Shown: positions 1 to 10,413, counted from the stretch's first letter. The stretch is 64,000 nucleotides of DNA from Pectinatus haikarae (GCF_015732185.1 NZ_WIQM01000016.1:589001-653000); one strand, 5' to 3'. Numbers and translations: made by a program. The notes: a model not told the origin generated them from the sequence alone.

Positions 1-67
1 AACAGCAGGTCTTGTTTATTATTTGATGTGAATACTGCTATTATCTTAACCTAACCCAAGAAATATA

Positions 68-523
68 TCAATATATTTTTCTGGGATCAGCTTCTACGAC
101 TGAACCGTCAGCTTCCAGATAAACAGCCTTATCGATCATAGCATTGCAGATCATGCGCCTGCACAAAAGACATGGTTTGCCCGATGCCAATGTTCCATCC
201 TCATTACAGCCGACGATGTAAATCACTGCACCCTTCATTTTTACCGGATCGGCAGCTATTATCGCATTTTGTTCGGCATGTACAGCCACACACAATTCAT
301 ATCTTTGTCCTTTGGGAACATGCTGCCTTTCCCTTTCACAGATTCCTGTATCAATGCAGTTATCCTCACCGCGCGGAGCACCGTTATAACCAGTACTGAC
401 AATAATTCTATCCTTTACAATGATAGCGCCATAGCGTCGGCGGAAGCATGTGGAACGCCGCCCTACCGCTCTGGCTATATCAAGAAAATATTCTGTCCAA
501 TCAGGACGGCTGTATTTATTCAT
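68..523 (-). CDS. comEB: dCMP deaminase family protein (ComEB-like)
   Basis: Zinc-dependent cytidine/deoxycytidylate deaminase family. dCMP deaminase converts dCMP to dUMP and feeds thymidylate synthesis; the Bacillus homologue lies in the competence locus and is called ComEB. The zinc site is visible: HAE near residues 82-84 and PC-x2-C near residues 117-121, with the usual length of about 150 residues. I start at the ATG at 523 (MNKYSRP) because a GGAG sits six bases upstream; a TTG four codons earlier has no ribosome site. It is the last gene of the minus-strand run that includes upp, glyA and rpiB, a gene order common in Firmicutes. The family call is firm; the exact substrate is inferred. 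Confidence 0.9.
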   Translation of the reverse strand: MNKYSRPDWTEYFLDIARAVGRRSTCFRRRYGAIIVKDRIIVSTGYNGAPRGEDNCIDTGICERERQHVPKGQRYELCVAVHAEQNAIIAADPVKMKGAVIYIVGCNEDGTLASGKPCLLCRRMICNAMIDKAVYLEADGSVVEADPRKIY

Positions 524-564
524 ATTTTTCTCCAAAACTATAAGACCAATATATGGCAGCCCGA

Positions 565-1203
565 TTATAGCGTACCGAACAATCTGTCGCCGGCATCACC
601 GAGTCCCGGCACTATATAACCGTTTTCATTAAGTTTTTCATCAATAGAGGCTGTATATATTTTTATATCGGGATGCATTTCATTTATAGCTCTTATACCT
701 TCAGGTGCAGACACCAGGCACAGATAAATGATATGCTTTGCCCCTTTTTCCTTCAACAGAGAAAGAGCAGCCGCAGCCGATCCTCCCGTGGCGAGCATAG
801 GGTCAATGACAATGAGCGTCCTCTCTGCCACGTCAGTCGGCAGTTTGCAGTAGTATTCGACAGGTTTGAGTGTCTTCGGATCTCTGTACATTCCCACATG
901 TCCTATTTTTATAGTCGGAATAAGTTTGACGATACCGTCTACCATTCCCAGCCCGGCGCGTAAAATAGGGATGAGCCCCATCTTTTTGCCATTGAGAGTT
1001 TTAGAGCTGCATTTTGCCACCGGTGTATTTATGCTCACGTCTACAAGAGGCAGATCACGTGTTATCTCATATGCCATCAGCATCGATATTTCTTCCAGCA
1101 GCTCCCGAAAATCCTTAGTGCCTGTTTCTTCCATCCGCATCAATGTCAGCTTATGCTGCACCAGTGGATGATCAATAACGCTTATCTTTAAATCGTCAGT
1201 CAT
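565..1203 (-). CDS. upp: Uracil phosphoribosyltransferase
   Basis: Salvage enzyme that joins uracil and PRPP to give UMP in the cytoplasm. The 212-residue length is typical. The PRPP-binding loop DPMLATGGS is at residues 134-142 and the C-terminal [13 protein letters not shown] motif that closes the uracil site is present. The start ATG at 1203 follows a GGGAG ribosome site. It sits 17 bases downstream of glyA and 41 upstream of the dCMP deaminase gene, so the three are probably one transcript for one-carbon and pyrimidine metabolism. Confidence 0.97.
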   Translation of the reverse strand: MTDDLKISVIDHPLVQHKLTLMRMEETGTKDFRELLEEISMLMAYEITRDLPLVDVSINTPVAKCSSKTLNGKKMGLIPILRAGLGMVDGIVKLIPTIKIGHVGMYRDPKTLKPVEYYCKLPTDVAERTLIVIDPMLATGGSAAAALSLLKEKGAKHIIYLCLVSAPEGIRAINEMHPDIKIYTASIDEKLNENGYIVPGLGDAGDRLFGTL

Positions 1204-1220
1204 TTTTATTCTCCCTCAGA

Positions 1221-2465
1221 TCAGTATAAAGGATATTTTTCACACAAGGTCTTCACTCGCTTAGCAGCCTGTGCCATTATACCTTCATCATTTGGATTAT
1301 TGAGTACTGCAGCTATTATGCCGGCTGCTTTAGCCATATCCTTCTCATCAAAACCGCGTGTAGTGAGTGCCGGTGTGCCCAGCCTTATACCACTGGTCAC
1401 AAAAGGACTCAACGGTTCAAACGGTATAGTGTTCTTGTTTACGGTTATACCTATATCATCAAGCAGTTTTTCAGCATCTTTTCCGGTGATGTTTTTATTT
1501 CTGAGATCCACCAGCATTAAATGATTGTCTGTGCCGCCGGAAACAATACGAAAGCCTTCCTGTGTCAGCGCTTCTGCCAAGGCACGTGCGTTCTTTATAA
1601 TCTGACGCTGATATTCCTTGAATTCGTCACTCAGAGCTTCCTTGAAAGCAACAGCTTTGGCTGCTATGACATGCATCAGCGGACCACCCTGAATGCCAGG
1701 GAAAATAGCTTTATTGAACTGCTTGCCGAATTCGGCATCACGACAAAGGATAATCCCGCCGCGCGGACCGCGCAGAGTCTTATGTGTCGTCGAAGTAACT
1801 ACATCGGCATATTCTATAGGATTTGGATGAAGACCTGCAGCCACAAGTCCGGCAATATGAGCCATATCAACCATCAGATAAGCGCCGACAGATTTAGCTA
1901 TCGCTGAAAGGCGTTGAAAATCTATGATCCGCGCATAAGCGCTGGCTCCGGCAATTATCATTTTGGGATGATGCTTTCGTGCCAGCTCTTGCAATGAATC
2001 ATAGTCAATGCGCTCGGTTTCTTTATCTACGCCATACGGCACGACATTAAAATATTTACCGGAAATATTCACAGGGCTTCCGTGTGTGAGGTGACCGCCG
2101 TCAGTCAGATTCATTCCCAGGACTGTGTCGCCGGGCTGCAATAAAGCAAAATAGACTGCCGTATTAGCCTGGGCGCCGGAATGCGGCTGTACATTTGCAT
2201 ATTCAGCACCGAACAATTTTTTTACGCGGTCGATCGCCAGCTGTTCAACAATGTCGACACATTCACAGCCGCCATAGTAGCGTTTTCCCGGATATCCTTC
2301 CGCATACTTATTGGTCAGAACACTTCCCTGTGCCTGCATTACCGCATTGCTTACTATATTTTCCGACGCAATGAATTCCAATTTATTACGCTGCCGGGCA
2401 AGTTCAGCATTTATAGCATTATTTACCTCCAGATCTACTTTCTCCAAACCATCCACAAGATTCAT
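1221..2465 (-). CDS. glyA: Serine hydroxymethyltransferase
   Basis: PLP enzyme that interconverts serine plus tetrahydrofolate with glycine plus 5,10-methylene-tetrahydrofolate, the main source of one-carbon units. At 414 residues it is full length. The PLP-lysine motif [13 protein letters not shown] is present near residue 230, and the N-terminal SENIVS and [13 protein letters not shown] motifs are intact. A perfect AGGAGG ribosome site precedes the ATG at 2465. It lies between rpiB and upp on the same strand with short gaps. Confidence 0.98.
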   Translation of the reverse strand: MNLVDGLEKVDLEVNNAINAELARQRNKLEFIASENIVSNAVMQAQGSVLTNKYAEGYPGKRYYGGCECVDIVEQLAIDRVKKLFGAEYANVQPHSGAQANTAVYFALLQPGDTVLGMNLTDGGHLTHGSPVNISGKYFNVVPYGVDKETERIDYDSLQELARKHHPKMIIAGASAYARIIDFQRLSAIAKSVGAYLMVDMAHIAGLVAAGLHPNPIEYADVVTSTTHKTLRGPRGGIILCRDAEFGKQFNKAIFPGIQGGPLMHVIAAKAVAFKEALSDEFKEYQRQIIKNARALAEALTQEGFRIVSGGTDNHLMLVDLRNKNITGKDAEKLLDDIGITVNKNTIPFEPLSPFVTSGIRLGTPALTTRGFDEKDMAKAAGIIAAVLNNPNDEGIMAQAAKRVKTLCEKYPLY

Positions 2466-2505
2466 TTATATCCTCCTAAAAACTCCCAAGTATTATATAA
2501 GCTGC

Positions 2506-2949
2506 TTATTTATCTGCAATAGCCATTATTTTATCCACACGCCGCTTATGGCGTCCACCCAAGAATTCTTCTGCCACCCAGACACGCACCATTTCAGCAG
2601 CGGGACCAAAACCAATATCACGGCCGCCCATTGCCAAAACATTAGCATCATTATGCTGACGGGACATACGTGCTGTAAATACATTATGACACAGTGCGGC
2701 CCGTATACCGTCAACCTTGTTGCAGGCAATGGAAATCCCTATACCTGTACCGCAGAGTGCTATTCCTCTTTCAGCTTCACCGGAGGTTATCTTAGCACAT
2801 ATTTTTTCAGCTATGTCTGGATAATCAACCGAGTCTGCTGTATACGTGCCAACATCTTCAACTGTTATATCGGTAAATTCAGCCAATACTTCTTTGATAT
2901 AGTTCTTCAATTCCAGAGCGCCCTGATCACAGCCAATAACAATTTTCAT
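2506..2949 (-). CDS. rpiB: Ribose-5-phosphate isomerase B
   Basis: Isomerises ribose 5-phosphate and ribulose 5-phosphate in the pentose phosphate pathway. The RpiB/LacAB signature is visible: GCDQGALELKN at the N terminus and CGTGIGISIACNK around residue 70, with the catalytic cysteine in the latter. About 147 residues is normal. I prefer the ATG at 2949 (MKIVIGCDQG) because family members begin there; an ATG four codons upstream at 2961 is possible. The glyA gene follows after 40 bases. Confidence 0.95.
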   Translation of the reverse strand: MKIVIGCDQGALELKNYIKEVLAEFTDITVEDVGTYTADSVDYPDIAEKICAKITSGEAERGIALCGTGIGISIACNKVDGIRAALCHNVFTARMSRQHNDANVLAMGGRDIGFGPAAEMVRVWVAEEFLGGRHKRRVDKIMAIADK

Positions 2950-3087
2950 AAAAATCAGCATCCCATGAGGATGCTTCTACACCACCTATCATTTTTAACA
3001 TAATTCTAACATATTGCATCATCCGCTGGCAAATATTTTACACTTTCCAGCAAAATTCAATCATTGAAATTTACTGATCGGAAAATA

Positions 3088-4125
3088 TCATACACTTATA
3101 ATTGTCTGTCCGCTTGCCTTTTTCAGACGATTCATGATAGCGAGTCCCACTCCTGTCTGTACCGTTCCTTCTGCCAAAATAACATCCACATTTTTATCGT
3201 CAAAATACAGCAGCGCATTATATAAATTAGCCGCTATTGCATATAAATTTTTTCTGCTGCCGTAATTATATACAGCATCACTGTCAAAAAGACCGGCAAT
3301 TTCACTGCTCGCTATGATCCCGACTTTGAATCCAGCCCTTTTTCGTCTGCCTAATTCCCCGGTCAAGGCTCCCAGCATATTGGCAGCTTTTCCGGAAAAT
3401 AATATCAACGGCGCTTTCGGTGCATAATGGCGATATTTCATACCGGGTGCTTTCGGCACTTCATTTTTTCCCGTTAAAGCAGGATCTACAGCTACTTTAG
3501 GAAATATTTCTTCCAGCATTTCTTTGGTAATTGCTCCCGGGCGTAAAATAATCGGTATATCTTCAGTACAATCCACTATCGTTGATTCGACACCGAAGCC
3601 TGATGGTCCGCCGTCAAGAATAAGCGGTATATGACCGTTCATGTCACGATAAACATCATTTGCGGTCGTGGGGCTCGGACGACCTGAAAGATTGGCACTC
3701 GGTGCCGCTATGGGAACTCCCGCCATACTTATCAGTTTTCTTGCCGTATCATTATCCGGCATCCTCACTCCCACTGTGGATAAACCGCCTGTAATAGCGT
3801 CCGGCACCGTGTTCTTTTTAGGCACAATTATAGTTACGGGTCCAGGGCAAAAAGCTGCCATGATCTCCATAGCCGTATGCGGCAGCCGATCCGTTACCAT
3901 AGACAGCATTCTTATACTGTCTATGTGCAGTATAAGAGGATTATCCGAAGGACGTCCCTTAGCTTTATATATTTTTGCTGAAGCCTGTGCATCAAGACCA
4001 TTCGCTCCAAGCCCGTAAACTGTTTCAGTCGGAAAAGCCACTACTTCTCCGAGCTTGATGAGTTCTGCCGCTTTTTTTATACCTGATTCCCCGGCATCCT
4101 CTACCTTTATTATTTCCGTTTCCAT
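3088..4125 (-). CDS. sua5: L-threonylcarbamoyladenylate synthase, Sua5 type
   Basis: Makes threonylcarbamoyl-AMP from threonine, bicarbonate and ATP, the first step of the t6A modification at position 37 of ANN-decoding tRNAs. At 345 residues it is the long Sua5 form: an N-terminal YrdC domain (about 1-205, with the KGRPSDNPL and PSANLSGRPSPT motifs) and a C-terminal Sua5 domain (about 235-345), rather than the short TsaC form. The start overlaps the end of prmC by 16 bases, showing translational coupling. The tsaC/ywlC names apply to the same role. Confidence 0.95.
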   Translation of the reverse strand: METEIIKVEDAGESGIKKAAELIKLGEVVAFPTETVYGLGANGLDAQASAKIYKAKGRPSDNPLILHIDSIRMLSMVTDRLPHTAMEIMAAFCPGPVTIIVPKKNTVPDAITGGLSTVGVRMPDNDTARKLISMAGVPIAAPSANLSGRPSPTTANDVYRDMNGHIPLILDGGPSGFGVESTIVDCTEDIPIILRPGAITKEMLEEIFPKVAVDPALTGKNEVPKAPGMKYRHYAPKAPLILFSGKAANMLGALTGELGRRKRAGFKVGIIASSEIAGLFDSDAVYNYGSRKNLYAIAANLYNALLYFDDKNVDVILAEGTVQTGVGLAIMNRLKKASGQTIISV

Positions 4126-5009
4126 AATATAACCACCCGCTCTATTCCTGCCAGATCTCTTAATACTTCAACTTTTCCCCAGGTATTTTTCTGCGCTAAT
4201 GCTTTTACATCCGAAGCCTGATTTATTCCTATTTCACAGGCAAAAAAACCATTTTCCGTCAACAATTCTTTACTGTCAGCCAAAAGCCGTCGGTAAAAAT
4301 TTAATCCGTCAGCATCGTCTGTCAGCGCCCTTCTCGGCTCATATGCACGCACCTCAGGAGCTAATGCAGGCATATCGGCAAGAGGAATATACGGCGGATT
4401 GGATATGATAGCTGCCAGCCGGCCTTTGTTTTCCTCTTTTTGCAGCGGTTCAAGCAGATCTCCCTGCAAAAATTCAAGGCTGTCAGCTACTTTAAGAAGT
4501 ACGGCATTCTTTTGTGCCATTGCCAAAGCCTCCGCTGATATATCAACAGCAACTCCTCTAAGATTTTTTCTCAGTTTGACCAGTGATACAGCAATGGCAC
4601 CGCTGCCCGTACCTATATCGGCAAACACAGCCTCACTGTCTCCAGGGAGACGCTCGATCGCAGCTTCAACTAAAAGTTCTGTTTCCGGTCTTGGCACCAA
4701 AACATGCTCACTGACCTTAAAAGGCATCCCCATGAATTCCTTCTGTCCTGTCAGATAAGCAACAGGTATGCGCGCAGCCCTTTTTTTTACCAGCCCGCGG
4801 AATTGCACCAGTTCATTTTCCTGCAAGGGCTCATCAAAATGTACATATAAATATATTCTTTCCTTACCTAAAAGATGGGAAAGAAGAACTTCGGCATCAA
4901 GTCTCGGCGAATCGATGGCTTTTGCAGCAAAATATTCCTGTGTCCATTTCAAAAGCGCGCCTATAGTCCATACTTTTGTATCACCCGCGTGCAATTTATT
5001 CTTTGTCAT
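4110..5009 (-). CDS. prmC: Peptide chain release factor N5-glutamine methyltransferase
   Basis: SAM-dependent methyltransferase that methylates the glutamine of the GGQ motif in release factors. The target gene prfA lies immediately upstream, six bases away. Motifs seen: an N-terminal helical domain with RLDAEVLL, the SAM loop DIGTGSGAIAVSL near residue 140, and the diagnostic NPPY near residue 205. Length of 299 residues is slightly long for the family but normal. Its start region lies just after the prfA stop, whose last codons supply a weak AGGT ribosome site. Confidence 0.95.
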   Translation of the reverse strand: MTKNKLHAGDTKVWTIGALLKWTQEYFAAKAIDSPRLDAEVLLSHLLGKERIYLYVHFDEPLQENELVQFRGLVKKRAARIPVAYLTGQKEFMGMPFKVSEHVLVPRPETELLVEAAIERLPGDSEAVFADIGTGSGAIAVSLVKLRKNLRGVAVDISAEALAMAQKNAVLLKVADSLEFLQGDLLEPLQKEENKGRLAAIISNPPYIPLADMPALAPEVRAYEPRRALTDDADGLNFYRRLLADSKELLTENGFFACEIGINQASDVKALAQKNTWGKVEVLRDLAGIERVVILWKRK

Positions 5010-5015
5010 ATATCA

Positions 5016-6083
5016 TTACCTGACCTGCTGCAGCCTTTCCGATTGATCGGCCGTAATAAGTGCATTTATCAGCTCATCAAGTTCACCGTTCAGCACCGAA
5101 TCAAGCTTATGCAGTGTCAACCCTATGCGATGGTCCGTAACACGCCCCTGCGGAAAATTATAAGTCCTTATTCTCTGGCTTCTGTCACCCGAACCCACCT
5201 GACTTTTTCTGTCGGCAGCTATACTGTCACGCTGATTTTTTTGCGCCGCATCATTGAGTCTCGCTCTCAATACACGCATAGCTTTTTCCTTATTTTTCAG
5301 CTGGGATTTCTCATCCTGACATTGTACTACTATTCCTGTCGGCATATGCGTTATACGGATCGCCGAATCAGTCTTATTTACATACTGTCCACCGGCACCG
5401 CTTGCTCTGTATGTATCTATACGCAGATCAGCCTGCTTTATATCTATTTCTACATCTTCTACTTCCGGCAGTACCGCTACAGTCACTGCGGAAGTATGTA
5501 TTCTTCCGCCAGACTCTGTTTCGGGAACCCGCTGCACACGATGCGTTCCGCTTTCATATTTGAACCGGCTGTATGCGCCCCGGCCTTCAATGCAAAAAGA
5601 AATTTCTTTAAAACCGCCAAGTTCAGTGGAATTGGCATCAAGGATCTCACTTTTCCAGCCTTTCATTTCTGCATAGCGTGAATACATGCGGAACAGATCA
5701 CCGGCAAACAGGGCAGCTTCATCTCCGCCGACACCGCCGCGTATTTCGATGATAACATTTTTATCATCATTGGGATCTTTGGGCAAAAGTAAAATGGGAA
5801 GCTCTTCCTCAAAAGCTTCCTTTACTTTTTGCAATGCGGTTATTTCCGTTTCCAGCAATTTTTTAAATTCACTGTCAACTTCTTCAGCCTGCATTATTTT
5901 ATTTTCACTTAACTCACTGCATGTTTTTTTGTATTCCCGATACTTTGTTACTATTTCATTAAGAGATGCATGTTCTTGACTATATCGCTGCCAGCGCGGA
6001 ATATCCGCTAAAATATCAGGATCGCTTATGAGCGATTCCAATTCCAGATATTTACTTTCAATTGCCTCTAACTTTTCTAACAC
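5016..6083 (-). CDS. prfA: Peptide chain release factor 1
   Basis: Class I release factor that recognises UAA and UAG and triggers peptide release. The catalytic GGQ is in [16 protein letters not shown] near residue 230 and the stop-codon recognition segment (PxT class) precedes it. At 355 residues it is full length. It is followed six bases later by prmC, which modifies the GGQ glutamine, a classic functional pairing. Confidence 0.98.
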   Translation of the reverse strand: MLEKLEAIESKYLELESLISDPDILADIPRWQRYSQEHASLNEIVTKYREYKKTCSELSENKIMQAEEVDSEFKKLLETEITALQKVKEAFEEELPILLLPKDPNDDKNVIIEIRGGVGGDEAALFAGDLFRMYSRYAEMKGWKSEILDANSTELGGFKEISFCIEGRGAYSRFKYESGTHRVQRVPETESGGRIHTSAVTVAVLPEVEDVEIDIKQADLRIDTYRASGAGGQYVNKTDSAIRITHMPTGIVVQCQDEKSQLKNKEKAMRVLRARLNDAAQKNQRDSIAADRKSQVGSGDRSQRIRTYNFPQGRVTDHRIGLTLHKLDSVLNGELDELINALITADQSERLQQVR

Positions 6084-6106
6084 GAACGCTTATCCTTCCC
6101 CATATA

Positions 6107-7039
6107 TCAATTATTATCGAGTGCCTGCGCAAACGACAGCTTTGCATCATATTCTTTTATGGTATTTTCCTGAGTTTGTACGACCACTGCTTCTACGGCC
6201 TTGACTGCAACTTCTATCATCGATTCATCAGGTTCTTTTGTAGTGAGCCGCTGAAGCCACAGGCCCGGCAAAACGGCAATATGCACAAGAGGATTGTTTG
6301 AGCGCCCGGAAAACCTAATAATTTCGTATGATATTCCTGCAACAACCGGCAGTAATATAACACGCGACAAGATCCTATACAGAAGATCCGGCCAGCCCAA
6401 AAAGGCAAATGTCACTATGCTGACCAGCATGACGATCAATAAAAAGGATGTACCGCAGCGCGGATGAAACCGCGAAAATTTTTTTATATTTTCCGGTGTA
6501 AGAGGAACTCCCGCTTCATATGCGAAAATAGTCTTATGCTCAGCTCCGTGATATTGAAAAACACGGTAAATATCCTTCACTCTGGATATCCCGTATATAT
6601 ATATAAGGAATATAGCCAGTCGCAATACGCCCTCTCCCAAGTTCATATAAAAGGGATCATCTGTCGGAAAATATTTTGCTGCAGCGGTAGGAATAACCAC
6701 AAACAGCAAAATTGCGGCTGCTATGGACACAAATATTGTAATAGCCATATCTTTATCCGAAAGTTTATCATCCTCTTCCTCACCTGCCATTTTGGCCGAA
6801 TAGGAAAGCGAACGCATACCAATCATCAACGATTCACCGAGAGAGAGCACACCGCGCAGGAAAGGTTTTTTCAAAATAGGGTACTTGCTGCCGAGTGAAT
6901 TTACAGGTCCTTTTTTCACACAGATTTCACCCGACGGTTCGCGGACAGCTGTAGCTACATATTCAGCACCACGCATCATCACGCCTTCAATGACAGCCTG
7001 ACCGCCTATATTCATTTTCGTACAGCTTTTTTCTTTCAC
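6107..7039 (-). CDS. DUF1385 family membrane protein
   Basis: Conserved Firmicutes membrane protein of unknown function, nearly always found beside prfA and rpmE. The family hallmarks are visible: GGQAVIEGVMMRG near the N terminus, YHGAEHKTI around residue 165 and a FHPRCGTSFLL segment around residue 190. Several hydrophobic segments lie in the middle and after residue 195. The start chosen is a GTG at 7039, placed eight bases after an AAGGAG site; an ATG at 7015 is the other option. The HGAEHK histidines suggest metal binding, but no role is established. Confidence 0.88.
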   Translation of the reverse strand: MKEKSCTKMNIGGQAVIEGVMMRGAEYVATAVREPSGEICVKKGPVNSLGSKYPILKKPFLRGVLSLGESLMIGMRSLSYSAKMAGEEEDDKLSDKDMAITIFVSIAAAILLFVVIPTAAAKYFPTDDPFYMNLGEGVLRLAIFLIYIYGISRVKDIYRVFQYHGAEHKTIFAYEAGVPLTPENIKKFSRFHPRCGTSFLLIVMLVSIVTFAFLGWPDLLYRILSRVILLPVVAGISYEIIRFSGRSNNPLVHIAVLPGLWLQRLTTKEPDESMIEVAVKAVEAVVVQTQENTIKEYDAKLSFAQALDNN

Positions 7040-7203
7040 GCCTAAACTCCTTTATTCCATAGATATTTATTGTTCACACTAAGCTTTCTTCCACCCCAAA
7101 ATCAAAGAATATTATGCATGGGGCCTGACCTTTGCCAACGTATTTATTCGATCAATTTCTCATCTGATTATCAGCCGAAAAAATAATTCTATATATAAAT
7201 GAA

Positions 7204-7223
7204 GCAGAGCATTACTGCTCTGC
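7204..7223 (-). terminator. Hairpin downstream of rpmE
   Basis: Arms of eight bases (7204-7211 and 7216-7223) with a four-base loop, just downstream of the rpmE stop on the minus strand. The following tract is AT-rich but not a clean T run, so this is a weak terminator candidate. The rest of the 199-base spacer to the DUF1385 gene shows nothing recognisable. Confidence 0.45.
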
Positions 7224-7238
7224 CGCCCATAACAAATA

Positions 7239-7439
7239 TTATTTTGTCCCGTAACGTTTGTTAAATTTTTCAATTCTACCACCGGCAGCAGATTCACGCT
7301 GACGTCCCGTATAAAACGGATGACATTTCGAGCATATATCTACGCGCAGATTTTCTTTAACAGACCCGGTTTTAAAAGTATTGCCGCAGCCGCAAACAAC
7401 TGTCGCTTCTTTATAATCAGGATGTATTCCCTGTTTCAT
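7239..7439 (-). CDS. rpmE: 50S ribosomal protein L31 (zinc-binding form)
   Basis: Large-subunit ribosomal protein that bridges the subunits. The 66 residues contain four cysteines that form the zinc site of the C-plus type: C-x-C near residue 16 and C-x2-C near residue 36, plus the HPFYTGRQ motif. I start at the ATG at 7439, six bases after GAGGTG; an in-frame GTG three codons upstream has no site. The zinc-bearing form is usually the default L31 under zinc-replete growth. Confidence 0.96.
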   Translation of the reverse strand: MKQGIHPDYKEATVVCGCGNTFKTGSVKENLRVDICSKCHPFYTGRQRESAAGGRIEKFNKRYGTK

Positions 7440-7626
7440 ATAACACACCTCATTTCTACTAAGCTATCGGTTTATAATTATAGCACACTGCTTTGTCTCT
7501 TGCAAGCAGCCGCCGGATTATTCACCGTTCATTTTACCGTCTTAAAACCGCCTATACCCATAAGATTTTTTGCCCGTTTTTAAAACAAAATCATCGATAA
7601 TGAAAAAGAAATCTGCCCTTTTACTC

Positions 7627-8241
7627 TTAAGCTTCTGATTCTTTTTGCTCACGTAATTTTCTCATTTTCTTTTTATGATCTTTTTTCCATCTGTTGCTGT
7701 AACGTTCTTCCTCACTGAAAATACAACCGCAATAGGGCTGTCTGTATAGCTCTAATTTTTTGCATATCTCTACTCCTTCATCCCAGCCTGTACGAAAATC
7801 CTCATAAAAAAACGGAATATTTTCAGCTCGGGCAATCTTTTCGGCTGCATCCTTCATAACATTATGCAGTTGATAAGGACTGACGAACAATGTAGAAGTA
7901 AATGCATCAAAACCATTCTCTCTGGCATATACTGCCGTCTTCCGTAACCTCCACGCATAGCACATGCGGCAGCGGGGTTTTTCTGCCAGCGTTTCTTCAC
8001 GCTTTTCCGCCGACAGAGCTCTGCGTAAAAATGTTCTGAGATCATAATTTTTATCAGCTACAACTGCTAATCCTGCTTTGTCTCCAAATTCCATCGCGGT
8101 GTCAATTCTTTGTTTAAACTCCTTATAAGGATGAATATTGGGATTAAAAAAATAACCTGTCAATTCATGCCCGCCAGCACGCAGGTTTTGCACAGGGTAG
8201 CAAGAGCATGGACCGCAGCACATATGCAAAAGTATTTTCAT
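7627..8241 (-). CDS. queH: Epoxyqueuosine reductase QueH
   Basis: Non-orthologous replacement of QueG: reduces epoxyqueuosine to queuosine in tRNA, the last step of Q biosynthesis. Family formerly DUF208. Seen: N-terminal HMCCGPCSCYP with the conserved cysteines (positions 8, 9 and 12), FFNPNIHP, KPRCRMCYAWRL near residue 110 and the later YCGCIFSEEERY cysteines near residue 180, which together can ligate iron-sulfur and mononuclear iron. Length 204 is typical. It starts five bases after the ruvB stop, the usual pairing being with ruvB or queA. Confidence 0.93.
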   Translation of the reverse strand: MKILLHMCCGPCSCYPVQNLRAGGHELTGYFFNPNIHPYKEFKQRIDTAMEFGDKAGLAVVADKNYDLRTFLRRALSAEKREETLAEKPRCRMCYAWRLRKTAVYARENGFDAFTSTLFVSPYQLHNVMKDAAEKIARAENIPFFYEDFRTGWDEGVEICKKLELYRQPYCGCIFSEEERYSNRWKKDHKKKMRKLREQKESEA

Positions 8242-8246
8242 CCGAC

Positions 8247-9296
8247 TTACCTTCTATTATTTTCTTCAAATAATTTTTCCTGTTTTACGGCACTGCCTGT
8301 CACAGAGATATTCATATGCTTATATCCCAGAGCCGTTACTATGCGGCCGCGCGGTGTGCGATTGATAAAGCCCAATTGGAGTAAATACGGCTCATATACA
8401 TCCTCTATAGTGTCGCGCTCCTCACTTATAGCTGCTGCCAAAGTTTCTACCCCCACCGGCCCGCCGTCGAACTTCTCGATCATTGTCATGAGCATACGTC
8501 TGTCAATATTATCAAGACCGGCTTTATCAACTTCCAGCATTGCCAGAGAACTATCAGCAATCGCATCAGTTATAACACCGTTGCCTTTTATCTGAGCAAA
8601 ATCACGCACTCGTTTCAAAAGTCTGTTTGCAACACGCGGCGTACCGCGCGATCTTTGTGCAATCTCGGCAGCACCCCTGTCTTCAATTTCAATGTTTAAA
8701 ATTTCTGCTGATCTTTTAATAATATAAATCAGCGCTTCCGGTTTATAGTACTCAAGACGCGAAATAACACCAAATCGGTCTCTTAAAGGTGATGCCAATG
8801 CCCCGACACGTGTGGTCGCCCCGATAAGGGTAAAAGGGGCTATATCCAAACGAATAGAACGAGCCGATGGTCCTTTTCCTATTATTATGTCCAATGCGTA
8901 ATCTTCCATAGCAGAATACAGCACTTCTTCCACACTGTGCGACAGTCTGTGTATTTCATCAATAAAAAGAACATCTTTTTCCGTCAGATTAGTCAAAAGA
9001 GCCGCTAAATCACCGGCTCTTTCAATGGCCGGCCCCGATGTAACTCTAAAATTCACGCCCAGTTCATTTGCAATTATTGACGCAAGCGTAGTCTTGCCCA
9101 ATCCCGGAGGACCGTAAAGAAGCACGTGATCAAGAGCCTCTCCCCTTGATACTGCTGCCTTTATGAAAATCGCCAAATTCTCTTTTGCCTTATCCTGTCC
9201 AATATATTCATTCAGATGTTTAGGACGAAGGCTGTACTGCCACATATCCGTATCATTTTCTGCCCCGGCAATAATGCGGTCTTCACTGTTTTCCAT
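8247..9296 (-). CDS. ruvB: Holliday junction branch migration helicase RuvB
   Basis: Hexameric AAA+ motor that drives branch migration of Holliday junctions with RuvA. Walker A GPPGLGKT is at residues 62-69, Walker B DEIHR near 116-120, sensor GATTR follows, and the C-terminal winged helix (PHR-equivalent segment TPRGRIVT) ends the protein. At 349 residues it is complete. No ruvA or ruvC is in the window; they would be expected elsewhere or beyond the neighbouring gene. A GGGAG site precedes the start. Confidence 0.97.
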   Translation of the reverse strand: MENSEDRIIAGAENDTDMWQYSLRPKHLNEYIGQDKAKENLAIFIKAAVSRGEALDHVLLYGPPGLGKTTLASIIANELGVNFRVTSGPAIERAGDLAALLTNLTEKDVLFIDEIHRLSHSVEEVLYSAMEDYALDIIIGKGPSARSIRLDIAPFTLIGATTRVGALASPLRDRFGVISRLEYYKPEALIYIIKRSAEILNIEIEDRGAAEIAQRSRGTPRVANRLLKRVRDFAQIKGNGVITDAIADSSLAMLEVDKAGLDNIDRRMLMTMIEKFDGGPVGVETLAAAISEERDTIEDVYEPYLLQLGFINRTPRGRIVTALGYKHMNISVTGSAVKQEKLFEENNRR

Positions 9297-9323
9297 ACCA
9301 TTCTCCCGTTACTCAAACGATCT

Positions 9324-10310
9324 TTAATTCCTTTTGAAAATAGACTTCCCCAGAAATTCTCTGCCAAAGGTCCTCAGAGAATAATAAAATCCCGCTAAAA
9401 AAGGCAGATACTCAGCAAAAAGCCGCCACCCCACAGCTACAACTCCGACTGTCCCCCCCGGTGCGATAGTATTGAACAACAGGATAAAGCCGCCTTCAGC
9501 AATTCCCGATCCGCCTGGTGTCGGTGAAAAATATAAAAATAAATTCAAAAAAATCATACGTCCCATTACCAATATCCAATTCACATCAGTGCCCAAGCCC
9601 AGCAAAAGAAAAGGAACGACAGAGTACAACGCAATCAGACTCAGACCGGATATTACAAAAACCTTAAGCATACCAAAGGGTGCTGATGTCAAAAGCAATA
9701 TCGCCTTTTTATTATCACGATAAAAAGTTATGAGTCTGCGTCCTTTTTTACGGGAAATGCGTCTGGCAATAAATATTGCCACTCGATCAAAATAACCGCT
9801 TACCATAGCCCATACAAGTATTGCAATAATTGAAATAGCCAATATAGAAAATACAAGTAAGAATGTATTGGATACCCATGGCAGCACTCCATCGTCACTC
9901 AATAGGATAAAAGGCATGCATATAAATAAAAAAGCTATGGAAACGATCGTTCGAACAATCACTATTACAGCTGCCTTCCCCATGGGAATATCAGCATATC
10001 GTAAAAACATCAGCTGCGCTACTGCTCCTCCCGAAAATCCCGGTGTCAAAAGCGCAAGGAAATAATTTCCAAAAACCACTCTGGCGGCCTGTATCGGCGT
10101 TATTTTTTCTCCTGATATTTTAATAAGCTCAATTAATCTGAATCCATCCAAAAAAAGTCCGACTGCTACGCTCAAAAAAGCTGCTGCAATTGACCAGGGT
10201 TTAAAATCAAGTAAATTTCTTAAGGTGTTTATATCTACAGTAAAATATATTACACCATAAGAGATAAGCCCCACCAGCAGCAGCAATAATATAAGGCGTT
10301 TATAAAACAT
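9324..10310 (-). CDS. Lysylphosphatidylglycerol synthase transmembrane-region family protein (UPF0104)
   Basis: Integral membrane protein of about 328 residues with roughly eight hydrophobic segments, matching the flippase-like LPG_synthase_TM/UPF0104 family. Features seen: FRLIELIKISG, the conserved GNYFLALLTPGFSGGAVAQ segment, a second FSPTPGGSGIAEGGF segment and a final WRLFAEYL. It lacks the cytosolic aminoacyl-transfer domain of MprF, so it should not synthesise lysyl-lipid; lipid or glycolipid movement is the usual guess. I moved the start to the ATG at 10310, which has GGAGATTCAA directly upstream; the longer frame would translate through a long hairpin. Downstream of minE. Confidence 0.85.
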   Translation of the reverse strand: MFYKRLILLLLLVGLISYGVIYFTVDINTLRNLLDFKPWSIAAAFLSVAVGLFLDGFRLIELIKISGEKITPIQAARVVFGNYFLALLTPGFSGGAVAQLMFLRYADIPMGKAAVIVIVRTIVSIAFLFICMPFILLSDDGVLPWVSNTFLLVFSILAISIIAILVWAMVSGYFDRVAIFIARRISRKKGRRLITFYRDNKKAILLLTSAPFGMLKVFVISGLSLIALYSVVPFLLLGLGTDVNWILVMGRMIFLNLFLYFSPTPGGSGIAEGGFILLFNTIAPGGTVGVVAVGWRLFAEYLPFLAGFYYSLRTFGREFLGKSIFKRN

Positions 10311-10341
10311 TTGAATCTCCTTAGTTACTGTGACAGATACC

Positions 10342-10413
10342 GGTTCCGCAAACTCGCAAGAAATGGCCTTTTGCTTATTTAACAAAAGGCCATTTCTTGC
10401 GAGTCTGCAAACC
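10342..10413. repeat. Long near-perfect inverted repeat between minE and the UPF0104 gene
   Basis: A perfect 22-base stem (10352-10373 with 10383-10404) closes a nine-base loop, and the pairing extends outward with small mismatches to GGTT/AACC at 10342-10345 and 10410-10413. It begins directly after the minE stop on the minus strand. There is no T run on either side, so it is not a standard terminator. It may be an RNA-processing or stability hairpin, or one copy of a dispersed intergenic repeat. Confidence 0.85.
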
